Positions 40,438 to 48,017 of a stretch of 49,558 nucleotides of DNA are shown one piece after another. The notes beneath the pieces were generated by a model that had not been told where the DNA came from, searched no databases, and saw only the letters and a program-made list of their open reading frames with translations. This DNA is from Bacillota bacterium (GTDB lineage Bacteria; Bacillota; Clostridia; Christensenellales; Aristaeellaceae), in assembly GCA_023404715.1 (NCBI GenBank), contig JAEYAR010000096.1:1-49558 (forward strand), read 5' to 3'. Made by a program: the position numbers and the translations under genes. Position 1 is the first letter of the stretch. Each line of letters begins with the position of its first letter.

Positions 40438-41414
40438 GCGTCGTCACCTCTGTGGATCAAATGGTCAAGACGCGAGGGGATCCGCACCTCGCGCATCGGA
40501 CGCAGGCAGAAGGAATGCACCGCGAAGAGCACGTTGCGCGTGTCGTACAGGGAGAGGCAGCGCATCGGGGGCTGCGCGATACCGGAGCCCGCCGGGGGCA
40601 TAGGGCAAGAGAGCACGTAAAGCGTGCTCGACCCGGGACCTTTTAGCCGGCATAGGTCTCGCGCGTCCGTCCATCGCAGGGTTAAAGACCGCCCCGCAAA
40701 GCCCACGCGCACGCCTTCAGGGCCGAGCACGGGGTTGGCCGCCAGCGTGTTATGCGCGCAGGATAGCAGATACAGCCCCGCGGCGCAGCAGATCAGCGAG
40801 AGCGCGCACAGCAGCACGAGCGTTCCGGTTGGGTACACGTCGCTCGCGGCGCTGAGCGCCAGGCGCCATGCCGTAAACAAGGCGAGCAGGCCGCCGGGGA
40901 GCAGCAGGAGCGCGGGCAGATACAGCCGCGAGAGCAGGCGCCTGTGCGAGCGAGGCAACGGGTCTGCATGGCCAAAGCCGCTCTCCGGCGGGAAAGGGCA
41001 CAGGGAGACGAGCGCAGCGCGCAGCGCCGGGGTGGCGGGCGCTACGAAGTGGCGGGCGCTGCAAAAGGGCGCGTCGTGCATGAGGCGGGCAAAGGAGCCG
41101 TCGCCGCGGGCCATGCCGTAAAGGTAGACGCGGCGGGAGTTGCACTGCACGTAACCGAGCGCGGCCATGTCGCGCCAGAGTAGGCGATGGCGGCGCAGGG
41201 GCGTGCCGATGAAGACGCCGTCCGCATCCACGAGCAGGCAGCAACGCATGAGCGCGAAGGCGACGAGCAAAAGCATGAGCGTTCCGCAGAAGGCGGATCG
41301 GGCAAGCGTGATGTTGCCCTGGCCGTGGGCGATATCGGCCACGAGGGCGAGCGAAGCGCACAGGGCGATGACCGCGCGCTGCACGTACGGAAAGCGGGCA
41401 TAACGGTGTCGCAC
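40434..41414 (-). CDS. Membrane protein with PH-like domains, unknown function
   Basis: This 326-residue protein has two pairs of membrane helices (about 12-28 and 42-60; about 166-184 and 195-215), each followed by a beta-rich segment: VDADGVFIGTPLRRHRLLW and LGPEGVRVGFAGRSLTLRWT. The second resembles bacterial PH (bPH/DUF304) domains, which bind at membranes, but the match is by eye. The start is GTG after AGGAGGGATCC. It overlaps corA, so it may modulate that channel or just share its expression. Confidence 0.65.
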   Translation of the reverse strand: MRHRYARFPYVQRAVIALCASLALVADIAHGQGNITLARSAFCGTLMLLLVAFALMRCCLLVDADGVFIGTPLRRHRLLWRDMAALGYVQCNSRRVYLYGMARGDGSFARLMHDAPFCSARHFVAPATPALRAALVSLCPFPPESGFGHADPLPRSHRRLLSRLYLPALLLLPGGLLALFTAWRLALSAASDVYPTGTLVLLCALSLICCAAGLYLLSCAHNTLAANPVLGPEGVRVGFAGRSLTLRWTDARDLCRLKGPGSSTLYVLSCPMPPAGSGIAQPPMRCLSLYDTRNVLFAVHSFCLRPMREVRIPSRLDHLIHRGDDA

Positions 41415-41453
41415 GGGGATCCCTCCTGTTCGCGGTTGGTGTTCAAATGGTCT

Positions 41454-41484
41454 AAAAAGCCGGCGCGCAGATCGCGCACCGGCT
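41454..41484 (-). terminator. Rho-independent terminator after leuS
   Basis: AGCCGG at 41458 pairs with CCGGCT ending 41484, with inner CGCG pairs; on the minus strand it is followed by TTTTTAG. It lies 34 bases after the leuS stop. Confidence 0.8.
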
Positions 41485-41517
41485 CAACTGGCTTATTCTA
41501 TTATACCAGCCCGCGTG

Positions 41518-43932
41518 TTATCCGACAACCACATTCAGAAGGCGTCCGGGCACATAGACGAGCTTTTTGATGGTTTTTCCGGCGATCAGGCGCTTTACGT
41601 CCTCGTGCTCGGGCAGTTCGCGCTCAGCTTGCTCCTTGCCCATGCCGGCCGGAACGGTGATGCGCCCGCGCACCTTGCCGTTGATCTGTACCGCGATCTC
41701 GACCGTCGCCGCTTGCAGCTTGCGCTCATCCCACTTGGGCCAGCGCTGTGTGTAGATCGGCGCGCCGAAGCCGCAAATCTCCCACATCTCCTCCGTAATG
41801 TGCGGGGCGACGGGGTTTAGCAGCACAAGCAGCGTCCGTAGGTCGCCGCGCGTTACCTGGCCGGCCGCGTAGAACTCGTTGACTAGCGTCATCATCTGCG
41901 CGATCGCCGTGTTGAACTTCATCTTCTCATAGTCCTCGGAGACCTTCTTGATCGTCTGATGCACGAGCGTCTCCAGGTTCTTGGAGATGCCCTCGCCGCC
42001 GTTCATCATGTCCTGCAGGCGCCACACGCGCTCGAGGAAACGCCGGCAGCCGCGCGCGCCCTCGGTCGACCACGGGATCGCCTGGTCGAACGCGCCCATG
42101 AACATCTCATACAGCCGGAACGCGTCCGCGCCGATTTCGGCGATGGTGTCGTCGGGATTGATGACGTTGCCGCGCGACTTGCTCATCTTTTCGCCGTTAG
42201 AACCCAGGATCATGCCGTGGCTCGTTCGCTTTTGGTAGGGCTCCGGCGTAGGCACGAAGCCCTCGTCGTAGAGGAACTTATGCCAGAAGCGGCTGTAGAG
42301 CAGGTGCAGCGTGGTGTGCTCCATGCCGCCGTTGTACCAATCGACCGGTAGCCAGTATTTGAGTTCCTCCATCGCGGCGAGCATGTCGTCGTTATGCGGG
42401 TCGATGTAGCGCAGGAAATACCAGGAGGAGCCGGCCCACTGCGGCATGGTGTCGGTCTCGCGCCGGGCGGGGCCGCCGCAATGCGGGCAGACGGTGTTCA
42501 CCCAGTCCGTCATGACGGAAAGAGGAGATTCGCCGCTGTCCGTGGGTTCGTAATTATCTACGTCCGGCAGCAGCACAGGCAGGTCCTTTTCGGGCACGGG
42601 CACCCATCCGCAATGCTCGCAGTGAATCAGCGGGATCGGCTCGCCCCAGTAGCGCTGGCGGCTGAACACCCAATCGCGCAGCTTGAAGTTGACCTTGCGC
42701 GTGCCGATGCCCTTCTCCTCGAGCCAATCGGTGATCTTGCGCTTCGCCTCGGCGACGCGCAGGCCGTCGAGGAAGCCCGAATTGACCAGCACGCCGTCGG
42801 CCACGTCTGTATACGCCTCCTCCTGCACGCGCCCTCCGGCGACGACCTCTACGATGGGCAGGTCGAACTTCTTGGCGAATTCCCAGTCGCGCGTATCGTG
42901 CGCCGGTACGGCCATGATCGCGCCCGTGCCGTAGGTGACGAGCACGTAATCGGAGATCCATACGGGGATTTCCTGCCCGGTCACGGGGTTGATCGCGCGC
43001 AGGCCCTTTAGCTCTACGCCGGTCTTATCCTTGGCGAGCTCCGTACGTTCAAAGTCGGATTTTTTCTGCGCCTGTGCACGGTAGGCGGCGACGTCTTCCC
43101 AATTTTCGATGCGCGCTTTCATCTCGTCCACGAGCGGATGCTCGGGCGCGAGCACCATATAAGTCGCGCCGAACAGGGTATCCGGCCGCGTGGTGAATAC
43201 GCGGATCTTGCTTTCCGCGCCGGCGATGCCGAAGTCCACCTCCGCGCCCTCGCTGCGGCCGATCCAATTGCGCTGCTGTATCTTCACTTTCTCGATGAAG
43301 TCCACGTCGCTAAGACCGTCCAGCAGCTTTTGCGCGTAGTCGGTGATCTTGAGCATCCACTGGCTTTTGACCTTGCGGATGACCTCGCCGCCGCACCGCT
43401 CGCACACGCCGCCCACGACCTCTTCGTTCGCCAGGCCGCATTTGCAGCTCGTGCACCAGTTGACGGGCATCTCCGCCTTATAGGCCAGGCCTTTTTCGAA
43501 GAGCTTCAGAAAGATCCACTGCGTCCACTTGTAATACTTGGGGTCCGTGGTGTTTACCTCGCGCGTATAGTCGAACGAAAAACCGATCTTCTTGAGCTGC
43601 TCGCGGAAGTGGTCGATGTTTTGCTTCGTGACCTTCGCGGGGTGCACGTGGTTCTTGATCGCGTAGTTCTCGGTCGGCAGGCCGAAGGCGTCCCAGCCGA
43701 TCGGATAGAGGACGTTATAGCCCTCCATGCGGCGCTTGCGCGTGATGATGTCTAGCGCGGTATTGGAGCGCGGGTGGCCGACGTGCAGGCCCGCGCCGGA
43801 CGGATAGGGAAACTCGATTAAGGCGTAAAACTTCGGCTTGTCGTGGGATGCCTCCGCCTCGAAGGCGTGCGCGTCCTCCCAAATCTGCTGCCACTTTTTC
43901 TCGATGGCCGCCGGGCTGTATGGGGTGCTCAT
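41518..43932 (-). CDS. leuS: Leucyl-tRNA synthetase
   Basis: This 804-residue class Ia synthetase charges tRNA-Leu. It has the HIGH motif as HVGH (50-53) in YPSGAGLHVGHPRS, CTSCKCGLANEEVV with zinc-binding cysteines, the editing domain with GAIMAVPAHDTRDWEF, the KMSKS loop as EKMSKSRGN near 580, and a tRNA-binding C-terminus. I chose the ATG at 43930-43932, which follows GGAGGAGACCCC; the frame continues upstream into the leader but lacks a start with a ribosome site. A T-box leader precedes the gene. Confidence 0.97.
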   Translation of the reverse strand: MSTPYSPAAIEKKWQQIWEDAHAFEAEASHDKPKFYALIEFPYPSGAGLHVGHPRSNTALDIITRKRRMEGYNVLYPIGWDAFGLPTENYAIKNHVHPAKVTKQNIDHFREQLKKIGFSFDYTREVNTTDPKYYKWTQWIFLKLFEKGLAYKAEMPVNWCTSCKCGLANEEVVGGVCERCGGEVIRKVKSQWMLKITDYAQKLLDGLSDVDFIEKVKIQQRNWIGRSEGAEVDFGIAGAESKIRVFTTRPDTLFGATYMVLAPEHPLVDEMKARIENWEDVAAYRAQAQKKSDFERTELAKDKTGVELKGLRAINPVTGQEIPVWISDYVLVTYGTGAIMAVPAHDTRDWEFAKKFDLPIVEVVAGGRVQEEAYTDVADGVLVNSGFLDGLRVAEAKRKITDWLEEKGIGTRKVNFKLRDWVFSRQRYWGEPIPLIHCEHCGWVPVPEKDLPVLLPDVDNYEPTDSGESPLSVMTDWVNTVCPHCGGPARRETDTMPQWAGSSWYFLRYIDPHNDDMLAAMEELKYWLPVDWYNGGMEHTTLHLLYSRFWHKFLYDEGFVPTPEPYQKRTSHGMILGSNGEKMSKSRGNVINPDDTIAEIGADAFRLYEMFMGAFDQAIPWSTEGARGCRRFLERVWRLQDMMNGGEGISKNLETLVHQTIKKVSEDYEKMKFNTAIAQMMTLVNEFYAAGQVTRGDLRTLLVLLNPVAPHITEEMWEICGFGAPIYTQRWPKWDERKLQAATVEIAVQINGKVRGRITVPAGMGKEQAERELPEHEDVKRLIAGKTIKKLVYVPGRLLNVVVG

Positions 43933-43964
43933 GGGGTCTCCTCCTTGCTTTATTCGCAGATGTG

Positions 43965-44202
43965 ATAACAAAAGACGCTCCGTCTCCCACTGTCAGAGAC
44001 GGAACGTCTGTTCCGCGGTACCACTCGACTTGACGGCACAGGCCGCCCGCTCGGCGCACGATAACGGGTGCGGCCCGTCCAAATCTGGAACGCTCCGGGG
44101 CGAGTGAACCGCATCGCGCTGCCGTCTTGCACCGACCGGCGGCTCTCTTTTAGCGCGATTGCGGATGCGTTCCCCATCCATGCGTATACATATCGGATTT
44201 AC
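43965..44202 (-). ncRNA. T-box riboswitch leader of leuS
   Basis: The minus-strand leader contains the T-box core AGTGGTACCGCGGAAC (44025-44010). Just after it a terminator stem, AGACGTTCCGTCTC (44009-43996) with GAGACGGAGCGTCT (43986-43973), is followed by TTTTGTT. The complementary antiterminator can form with the T-box bases. A stem I region spans about 44100-44170; CTC at 44104-44102 is the likely specifier codon (Leu), consistent with leuS downstream. Uncharged tRNA-Leu should bind and allow read-through. Confidence 0.88.
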
Positions 44203-44208
44203 CCTCCT

Positions 44209-44237
44209 AGTATAAGCAAAAGACGGGACAATGTCAA
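44209..44237 (-). promoter_or_regulatory. Sigma-A promoter of the leuS T-box transcript
   Basis: TTGACA (44237-44232) and TATACT (44214-44209) on the minus strand are separated by 17 bases; transcription should begin near 44202. Confidence 0.9.
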
Positions 44238-44267
44238 ACAAATTGCGAAACTTTTTACCGAGGGCCT

Positions 44268-44873
44268 CTACGCATCAGGGGTTTGCGGCAAGGGCGTCAG
44301 CGGACGCACCGATCTGCCGGGCTCGCCCCATTTGCCCATCGCGCGTCCGTCATGGGAAAAATACGTCTGACACGTCGTGCTGACGGGCGCAAAGGCGCGC
44401 AGCAGCGATTCCACGTCCCCGGCCTGTGCGCAACGCGCGTCCGCGAGTACATTTACGATGCGGCAGACGAAGAGCGTGCTGCCTTCGCTCAGCGGCATCG
44501 TCCGCTTGACTTCCAGCTCATAGCAAATAGGGCTTTCTTCCAGAATGGGCACGTCCAGACGGGCGCCCTTGCCGATGGCGACATCCACGTTCATCTTGCC
44601 TGGATCGCGGCCGCTCGTGCTGCCCAGATAATCCGCCAGGGGGAGCAAAGGCTCCGTGATCAGGCAGGCGGAGAAGCGTCCCGTCGCCAAAATACGGTCC
44701 TTTGTCAGTTTTTCTTCGCCGATGCAGCACATGACGCAAAGCGCGTCGTCCCAGCAATAGCTCAGCCAGCAAAACAGGCCGAAGTTGGGCGCGCCGTCTT
44801 CTTTATAGGTGCCGTAGGCGAAGAGCGTTTGCGGGCAGTAGTCGTTGTTGGGGGTAAGCGATAGCTTCTTCAC
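44268..44873 (-). CDS. Flavin reductase-like domain protein
   Basis: This 201-residue protein has the FMN-binding split-barrel pattern of flavin reductase/flavoredoxin-like proteins: LFAYGTYKEDGAPNFGLFCW near 18, an ACLITEPLLPLADYLGSTSG segment near 68, and LEESPICYELEVKRTMPLSEG near 110. Cysteines are unusually frequent, including the CVMCC run near residue 46. It may reduce flavin or iron, or act on a xenobiotic; the partner is unknown. Its ATG overlaps the end of the MarR gene (ATGA), so it is the likely effector under that regulator. Confidence 0.85.
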   Translation of the reverse strand: MKKLSLTPNNDYCPQTLFAYGTYKEDGAPNFGLFCWLSYCWDDALCVMCCIGEEKLTKDRILATGRFSACLITEPLLPLADYLGSTSGRDPGKMNVDVAIGKGARLDVPILEESPICYELEVKRTMPLSEGSTLFVCRIVNVLADARCAQAGDVESLLRAFAPVSTTCQTYFSHDGRAMGKWGEPGRSVRPLTPLPQTPDA

Positions 44874-45367
44874 GGCGTTTCGTCTTCCTTTCCGCTGCCG
44901 CCCGCTACGGGCGGCGGGTCGTCACGCAGGGCTTGCGCATTCTCTAGATTCTGGACGATGCGGCGCAGCGCATGCTCTAAGGCGTCGATTTCGTCCGGCG
45001 TAAAGCCCGCATAGAAGAGGTCGTTCATGCGCTCGGAGATGCGGTCGTATTCGCCGCGCAGGCGGCGCGCCTTCCCGGTGAGGCGCACGATACACCGCCT
45101 GCGATCGCGGGCGTCGGCCATGCGGGTGATCAGCCCGCAGCCCTCCATGCGCGCGAGCATGCTGGTGAGCGTGTTTTTTGCCAGGCCGGTCTTTTGCACG
45201 AGCGTGGAAATGGGCACGTCGTCCGTCTGCCAGAGTACGTAGAGAATGCGCCCTTGCGCCCCGTTGAACGCGTCGACGCCCGCCTGCGCGAGCAGCCGGT
45301 CGAATACCCGGCCTTGTAACTGCTTGATCTGGGTGACGAGAAAGCCTCCCTGGGTAATCTTGTCCAT
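44870..45367 (-). CDS. MarR-family transcriptional regulator
   Basis: This 165-residue regulator has a winged-helix core: GAQGRILYVLWQTDDVPIST, then QKTGLAKNTLTSMLARMEGC as recognition helix and DARDRRRCIVRLTGKARRL as wing. The flanking helices make the dimer. It probably represses its own promoter, where a near-palindromic box overlaps the -10 region, and derepresses on binding a small ligand. The flavin reductase-like gene is co-translated downstream. The ATG is at 45365-45367 after CAGGAG. Confidence 0.93.
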   Translation of the reverse strand: MDKITQGGFLVTQIKQLQGRVFDRLLAQAGVDAFNGAQGRILYVLWQTDDVPISTLVQKTGLAKNTLTSMLARMEGCGLITRMADARDRRRCIVRLTGKARRLRGEYDRISERMNDLFYAGFTPDEIDALEHALRRIVQNLENAQALRDDPPPVAGGSGKEDETP

Positions 45368-45388
45368 GCGTTTGCTCCTGCACCGTCC

Positions 45389-45431
45389 TATAGAACGCTT
45401 ATATTGTACTATATAGAACCAAATGTGTCAA
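45389..45431 (-). promoter_or_regulatory. Promoter and candidate operator of the marR-flavin reductase unit
   Basis: On the minus strand TTGACA (45431-45426) and TACAAT (45408-45403) are 17 bases apart. GTACTATATAGAAC (45406-45419) is a nearly perfect 14-base palindrome covering the spacer and -10 box. The half TATAGAAC recurs at 45389-45396, 23 bases away, and suggests a second binding site. Confidence 0.7.
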
Positions 45432-45475
45432 CGCCTTAAAAGACGATAATTTTTTTGCATGCCGTCAAAAAGGGC

Positions 45476-45504
45476 TTGCTTTTGGGCGGAAAATACGGTA
45501 CAAT
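45476..45504 (+). promoter_or_regulatory. Promoter of tRNA-Thr
   Basis: TTGCTT (45476-45481) and TACAAT (45499-45504) are 17 bases apart, placing the start about 10-15 bases ahead of the mature tRNA. Confidence 0.7.
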
Positions 45505-45525
45505 AATTTCTGCTGTTATGCATGC

Positions 45526-45600
<75 letters not shown>

Positions 45601-45601
<1 letters not shown>

Positions 45602-45630
45602 AAGGCCCTTCGGAAATGAAGGGCCTTTTT
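45601..45630 (+). terminator. Rho-independent terminator after tRNA-Thr
   Basis: AAAGGCCCTTC (45601-45611) pairs with GAAGGGCCTTT (45618-45628), ending in TTTTT. It begins on the final A of the tRNA CCA end. Confidence 0.85.
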
Positions 45631-45659
45631 GTGTTTTGGTTCAATAGAATCTGCATTCG

Positions 45660-45840
45660 TTGTGCCATGCCATGTTCCAGCCAGTTCACCTATTTGTAAT
45701 ATGCACATACAGCGGGCGTTCCTAAAGACGGTATTTTACGAAAACTCCGCCAGAGAGCTTTCGAATATTTGACAAGTCTGCTTCAACTGATCGCAGTAGT
45801 CGATTATTTTTTCGATAATAATACGATCCCTATTGTTCAT
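45660..45840 (-). pseudogene. HEPN (DUF86)-like toxin remnant with a premature stop
   Basis: The ATG at 45838-45840 opens MNNRDRIIIEKIIDYCDQLK, then QTCQIFESSLAEFS, and meets TAA at 45736-45738. Reading on in the same frame gives NTVFRNARCMCILQIGELAG, the next conserved block of DUF86 (nA..McilQIGEL). A single nonsense codon therefore interrupts the gene. The C-terminal half with the RxxxxH active site is gone; the sequence runs into the tRNA-Thr terminator instead. It is the partner of the MNT remnant that overlaps its start. Confidence 0.7.
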
Positions 45841-46060
45841 ACAATACAACCTCATCATCCTTGATTCTGTCCAGAAAGCGCTTGTCGGAGATGTCGTTCG
45901 TCACCATATCCACAGGGAGGTTCAACGCTTCTTCAATATCCTGCTGAAACGCGATTAGTTGTAGCAAACGCCGCCCTTCTCCTTTTTCGATATGCAGATC
46001 CACGTCGCTATGGGCTGGTGCCTGCCTGCGCCCATATGACCCGAATACAGAAACCTGGCG
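45830..46060 (-). pseudogene. MNT-type minimal nucleotidyltransferase (antitoxin) remnant, 5' truncated
   Basis: The frame reads VSVFGSYGRRQAPAHSDVDL, then HIEKGEGRRLLQLIAFQQDI and EEALNLPVDMVT, ending VVLYEQ-stop at 45830-45832. GSYGRR..SDVDL is the catalytic GSxxRG/DxD signature of minimal nucleotidyltransferases. About 20 N-terminal residues are missing: a TGA precedes the frame and no start is available. In intact MNT-HEPN pairs this protein adenylylates and silences the HEPN RNase. The overlap with the HEPN start (stop/ATG within 11 bases) is the native arrangement. Confidence 0.65.
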
Positions 46061-46090
46061 TTGCCGTCAGCGACTCATACTGTTGGACGA

Positions 46091-47950
46091 CTATCTCCCC
46101 TGGCCAGACGCCTTACCTGCTTCTTGCCGGCCCGCATAGGGGATGTGCACCGTGACCACCGCGCCGCCTTGGGGCTTGGACGCTATCGTTACGCCGTAGC
46201 GCTTGCCGTAGTAGAGCTGAATGCGCTTGTGGGTGTTCGCGATGCCGATGCCCGCGTTCTCCTTCTTCCACAGGGTTTCGATGGCCTGCCGCTCAAACCC
46301 CTTGCCGTTGTCGGCCACAGAGAAGTAGAGGTCGTCGCCCTCACGGCGGCCGGTAATGCGCAGCGTGTATGTAAAATCGGGAGATGCATCGCAGAAACCG
46401 TGTTGAATGGCATTCTCTACAAAAGGCTGCAGCATGAATTTCGGCACAGGGTGGTACATCAACGCGGGCGCGACGTCGCACACATATTCAAAATTGTCGT
46501 TGGCGCGCAACTGCATGGCGGAAATGTAGGCTTCGATGTAGTGCAAATCCTCGTGGAAGGGCACAATGCCGCTGGCGGTTTTTGCCGAGTAGCGCATCAT
46601 GTAGCTGAGCTTGCTGAGCATGACGCTCACCTTTTCGTTGCCGCTCTCCAGCGCCATGAGGCTGATGGTGTTGAGCATGTTGTAGAGAAAATGCGGGTTG
46701 AACTGCATGTTCACCATTTGGATTTCCAATTCTTTTTCGCTCAGCTTCACCTCATAGTTTTCTTTGATCAGCCGGTCGATGTGTTCGTTCATGCTGTTGT
46801 AGGCGCGAAAAGCCGTCCGGTAATTGGTATAGCGCGTATTGTGTATGCGGTAGGCGTAGTTGCCCTCGGCGGTTTCGTGCAGGCCCTCGCACAGAAGCGC
46901 CAGCGGCTCGGAGATGCCGCGCATGGTGACCCTGACCACGACGAGCACCAGCAGGATGGTGAGCAGAATCACGATCAGCGATACAAGGCTGATACCGCTG
47001 CCGAAGTAGAGGAAAGCGCTGTCTACCGAGGTGTAGGAGGTGATGATCCAGCCGGTTTCCTCCAGCACACGGCTGTAGATGAACAGGCCCTGCCCGTTTT
47101 CCTCCAGAAAAGTGCTATAGGGAGCAGGCGCTTGGGCGTCTGTAGGCACAGGCAGCAGATGGGGGTCGAGCTCTTCCCAGCTGAGGGCTTCAGAGGCATA
47201 GACCGGGCTGAGACCGGGCGTGTAGATGCGGTAGCTGGTATCATCCAGCAGGTGGTCGCGCTTGAGCCAATTGTCGAAAATAGAGGTATTGAGGTTGAGC
47301 AGTAGCATGGGCGCATCGGCTGCCTGACTGCTGCGGTGCCATACGCCCTTGGAAACATAGGACATAGGCGCCTTTACGCCCAGCGTAATCACCTGAAAGT
47401 CAGAAAAGTATTTATTATAGCGGTCGCTGATGGAGATGACTTCGTCGATTCTCGCGGCAGGAAACCATGTGGGAGAAGAGGTGACGGCATCCCGGTAGGC
47501 CACGTTTGCCGGCTTCAGAATGCGCGGCAGGGAAGTTGTGTTGAAAAAAACATCGGAATACCAAGAGGAAACCAGGTATATGGAATTGATGCTTTCTAGA
47601 TTCCAGAAGTATTGACCTACGATGGTGTTGAGCTCGTCCGATTTTTCGTAGTAATTCAGCGCGCTGGCGGCGCTTTCAATCAGCAGCTCGTTGAAATATT
47701 GGTCGTTGAGCAGGGAATAGACATCCTGCCGCAGGCCTGAGAGATGCTTGTCGATCAGGGAAGCGTTTTTCTCCACTAAATTGGCGGCGTTCTGTTCGGT
47801 GATACGCATGGCCCAGTCGCGGGACTGGTTGATAATGAGAATCCAGCATAGCAGCAACGGCAGCAGCGCCACGACTAGATAGCGCATGCTTCGCTTGAAA
47901 TGGCGCACTTTATAATCTGCGGCCGTGCCGGCGTACTTGTCTTTACGCAT
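46091..47950 (-). CDS. YesM/LytS-type sensor histidine kinase
   Basis: This 619-residue membrane kinase has a first helix near 24-41, an extracellular sensor region (about 45-310), a second helix near 315-340 followed by a HAMP domain (TMRGISEPLALLCEGLHE), then the His_kinase domain with FNPHFLYNMLNTISLMALE carrying the phospho-histidine, and a C-terminal ATPase domain (FVENAIQHGF and VADNGKGF, then GIGIANTHKRIQLYYG). It is typical of sugar-responsive YesM kinases. It starts with ATG (47950) after GGGAGGCTCC. The divergent AraC-type regulator is its partner. Substrate genes lie outside the window. Confidence 0.93.
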   Translation of the reverse strand: MRKDKYAGTAADYKVRHFKRSMRYLVVALLPLLLCWILIINQSRDWAMRITEQNAANLVEKNASLIDKHLSGLRQDVYSLLNDQYFNELLIESAASALNYYEKSDELNTIVGQYFWNLESINSIYLVSSWYSDVFFNTTSLPRILKPANVAYRDAVTSSPTWFPAARIDEVISISDRYNKYFSDFQVITLGVKAPMSYVSKGVWHRSSQAADAPMLLLNLNTSIFDNWLKRDHLLDDTSYRIYTPGLSPVYASEALSWEELDPHLLPVPTDAQAPAPYSTFLEENGQGLFIYSRVLEETGWIITSYTSVDSAFLYFGSGISLVSLIVILLTILLVLVVVRVTMRGISEPLALLCEGLHETAEGNYAYRIHNTRYTNYRTAFRAYNSMNEHIDRLIKENYEVKLSEKELEIQMVNMQFNPHFLYNMLNTISLMALESGNEKVSVMLSKLSYMMRYSAKTASGIVPFHEDLHYIEAYISAMQLRANDNFEYVCDVAPALMYHPVPKFMLQPFVENAIQHGFCDASPDFTYTLRITGRREGDDLYFSVADNGKGFERQAIETLWKKENAGIGIANTHKRIQLYYGKRYGVTIASKPQGGAVVTVHIPYAGRQEAGKASGQGR

Positions 47951-47963
47951 AATGGAGCCTCCC

Positions 47964-47992
47964 TTGACAAAACAATCACCCCTCCATACAAT
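47964..47992 (+). promoter_or_regulatory. Promoter of the YesN-type regulator gene
   Basis: TTGACA (47964-47969) and TACAAT (47987-47992) are 17 bases apart, 25 bases ahead of the ATG at 48018, in the short gap between the divergent kinase and regulator genes. Confidence 0.85.
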
Positions 47993-48017
47993 AATCACAG
48001 ATCGGGAGGGATGCGAT

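Noticed and set aside
46061..47305. A 414-residue plus-strand frame opposite the YesM-type kinase
   Set aside because: Shadow of the kinase gene, without a ribosome binding site or recognisable domain.
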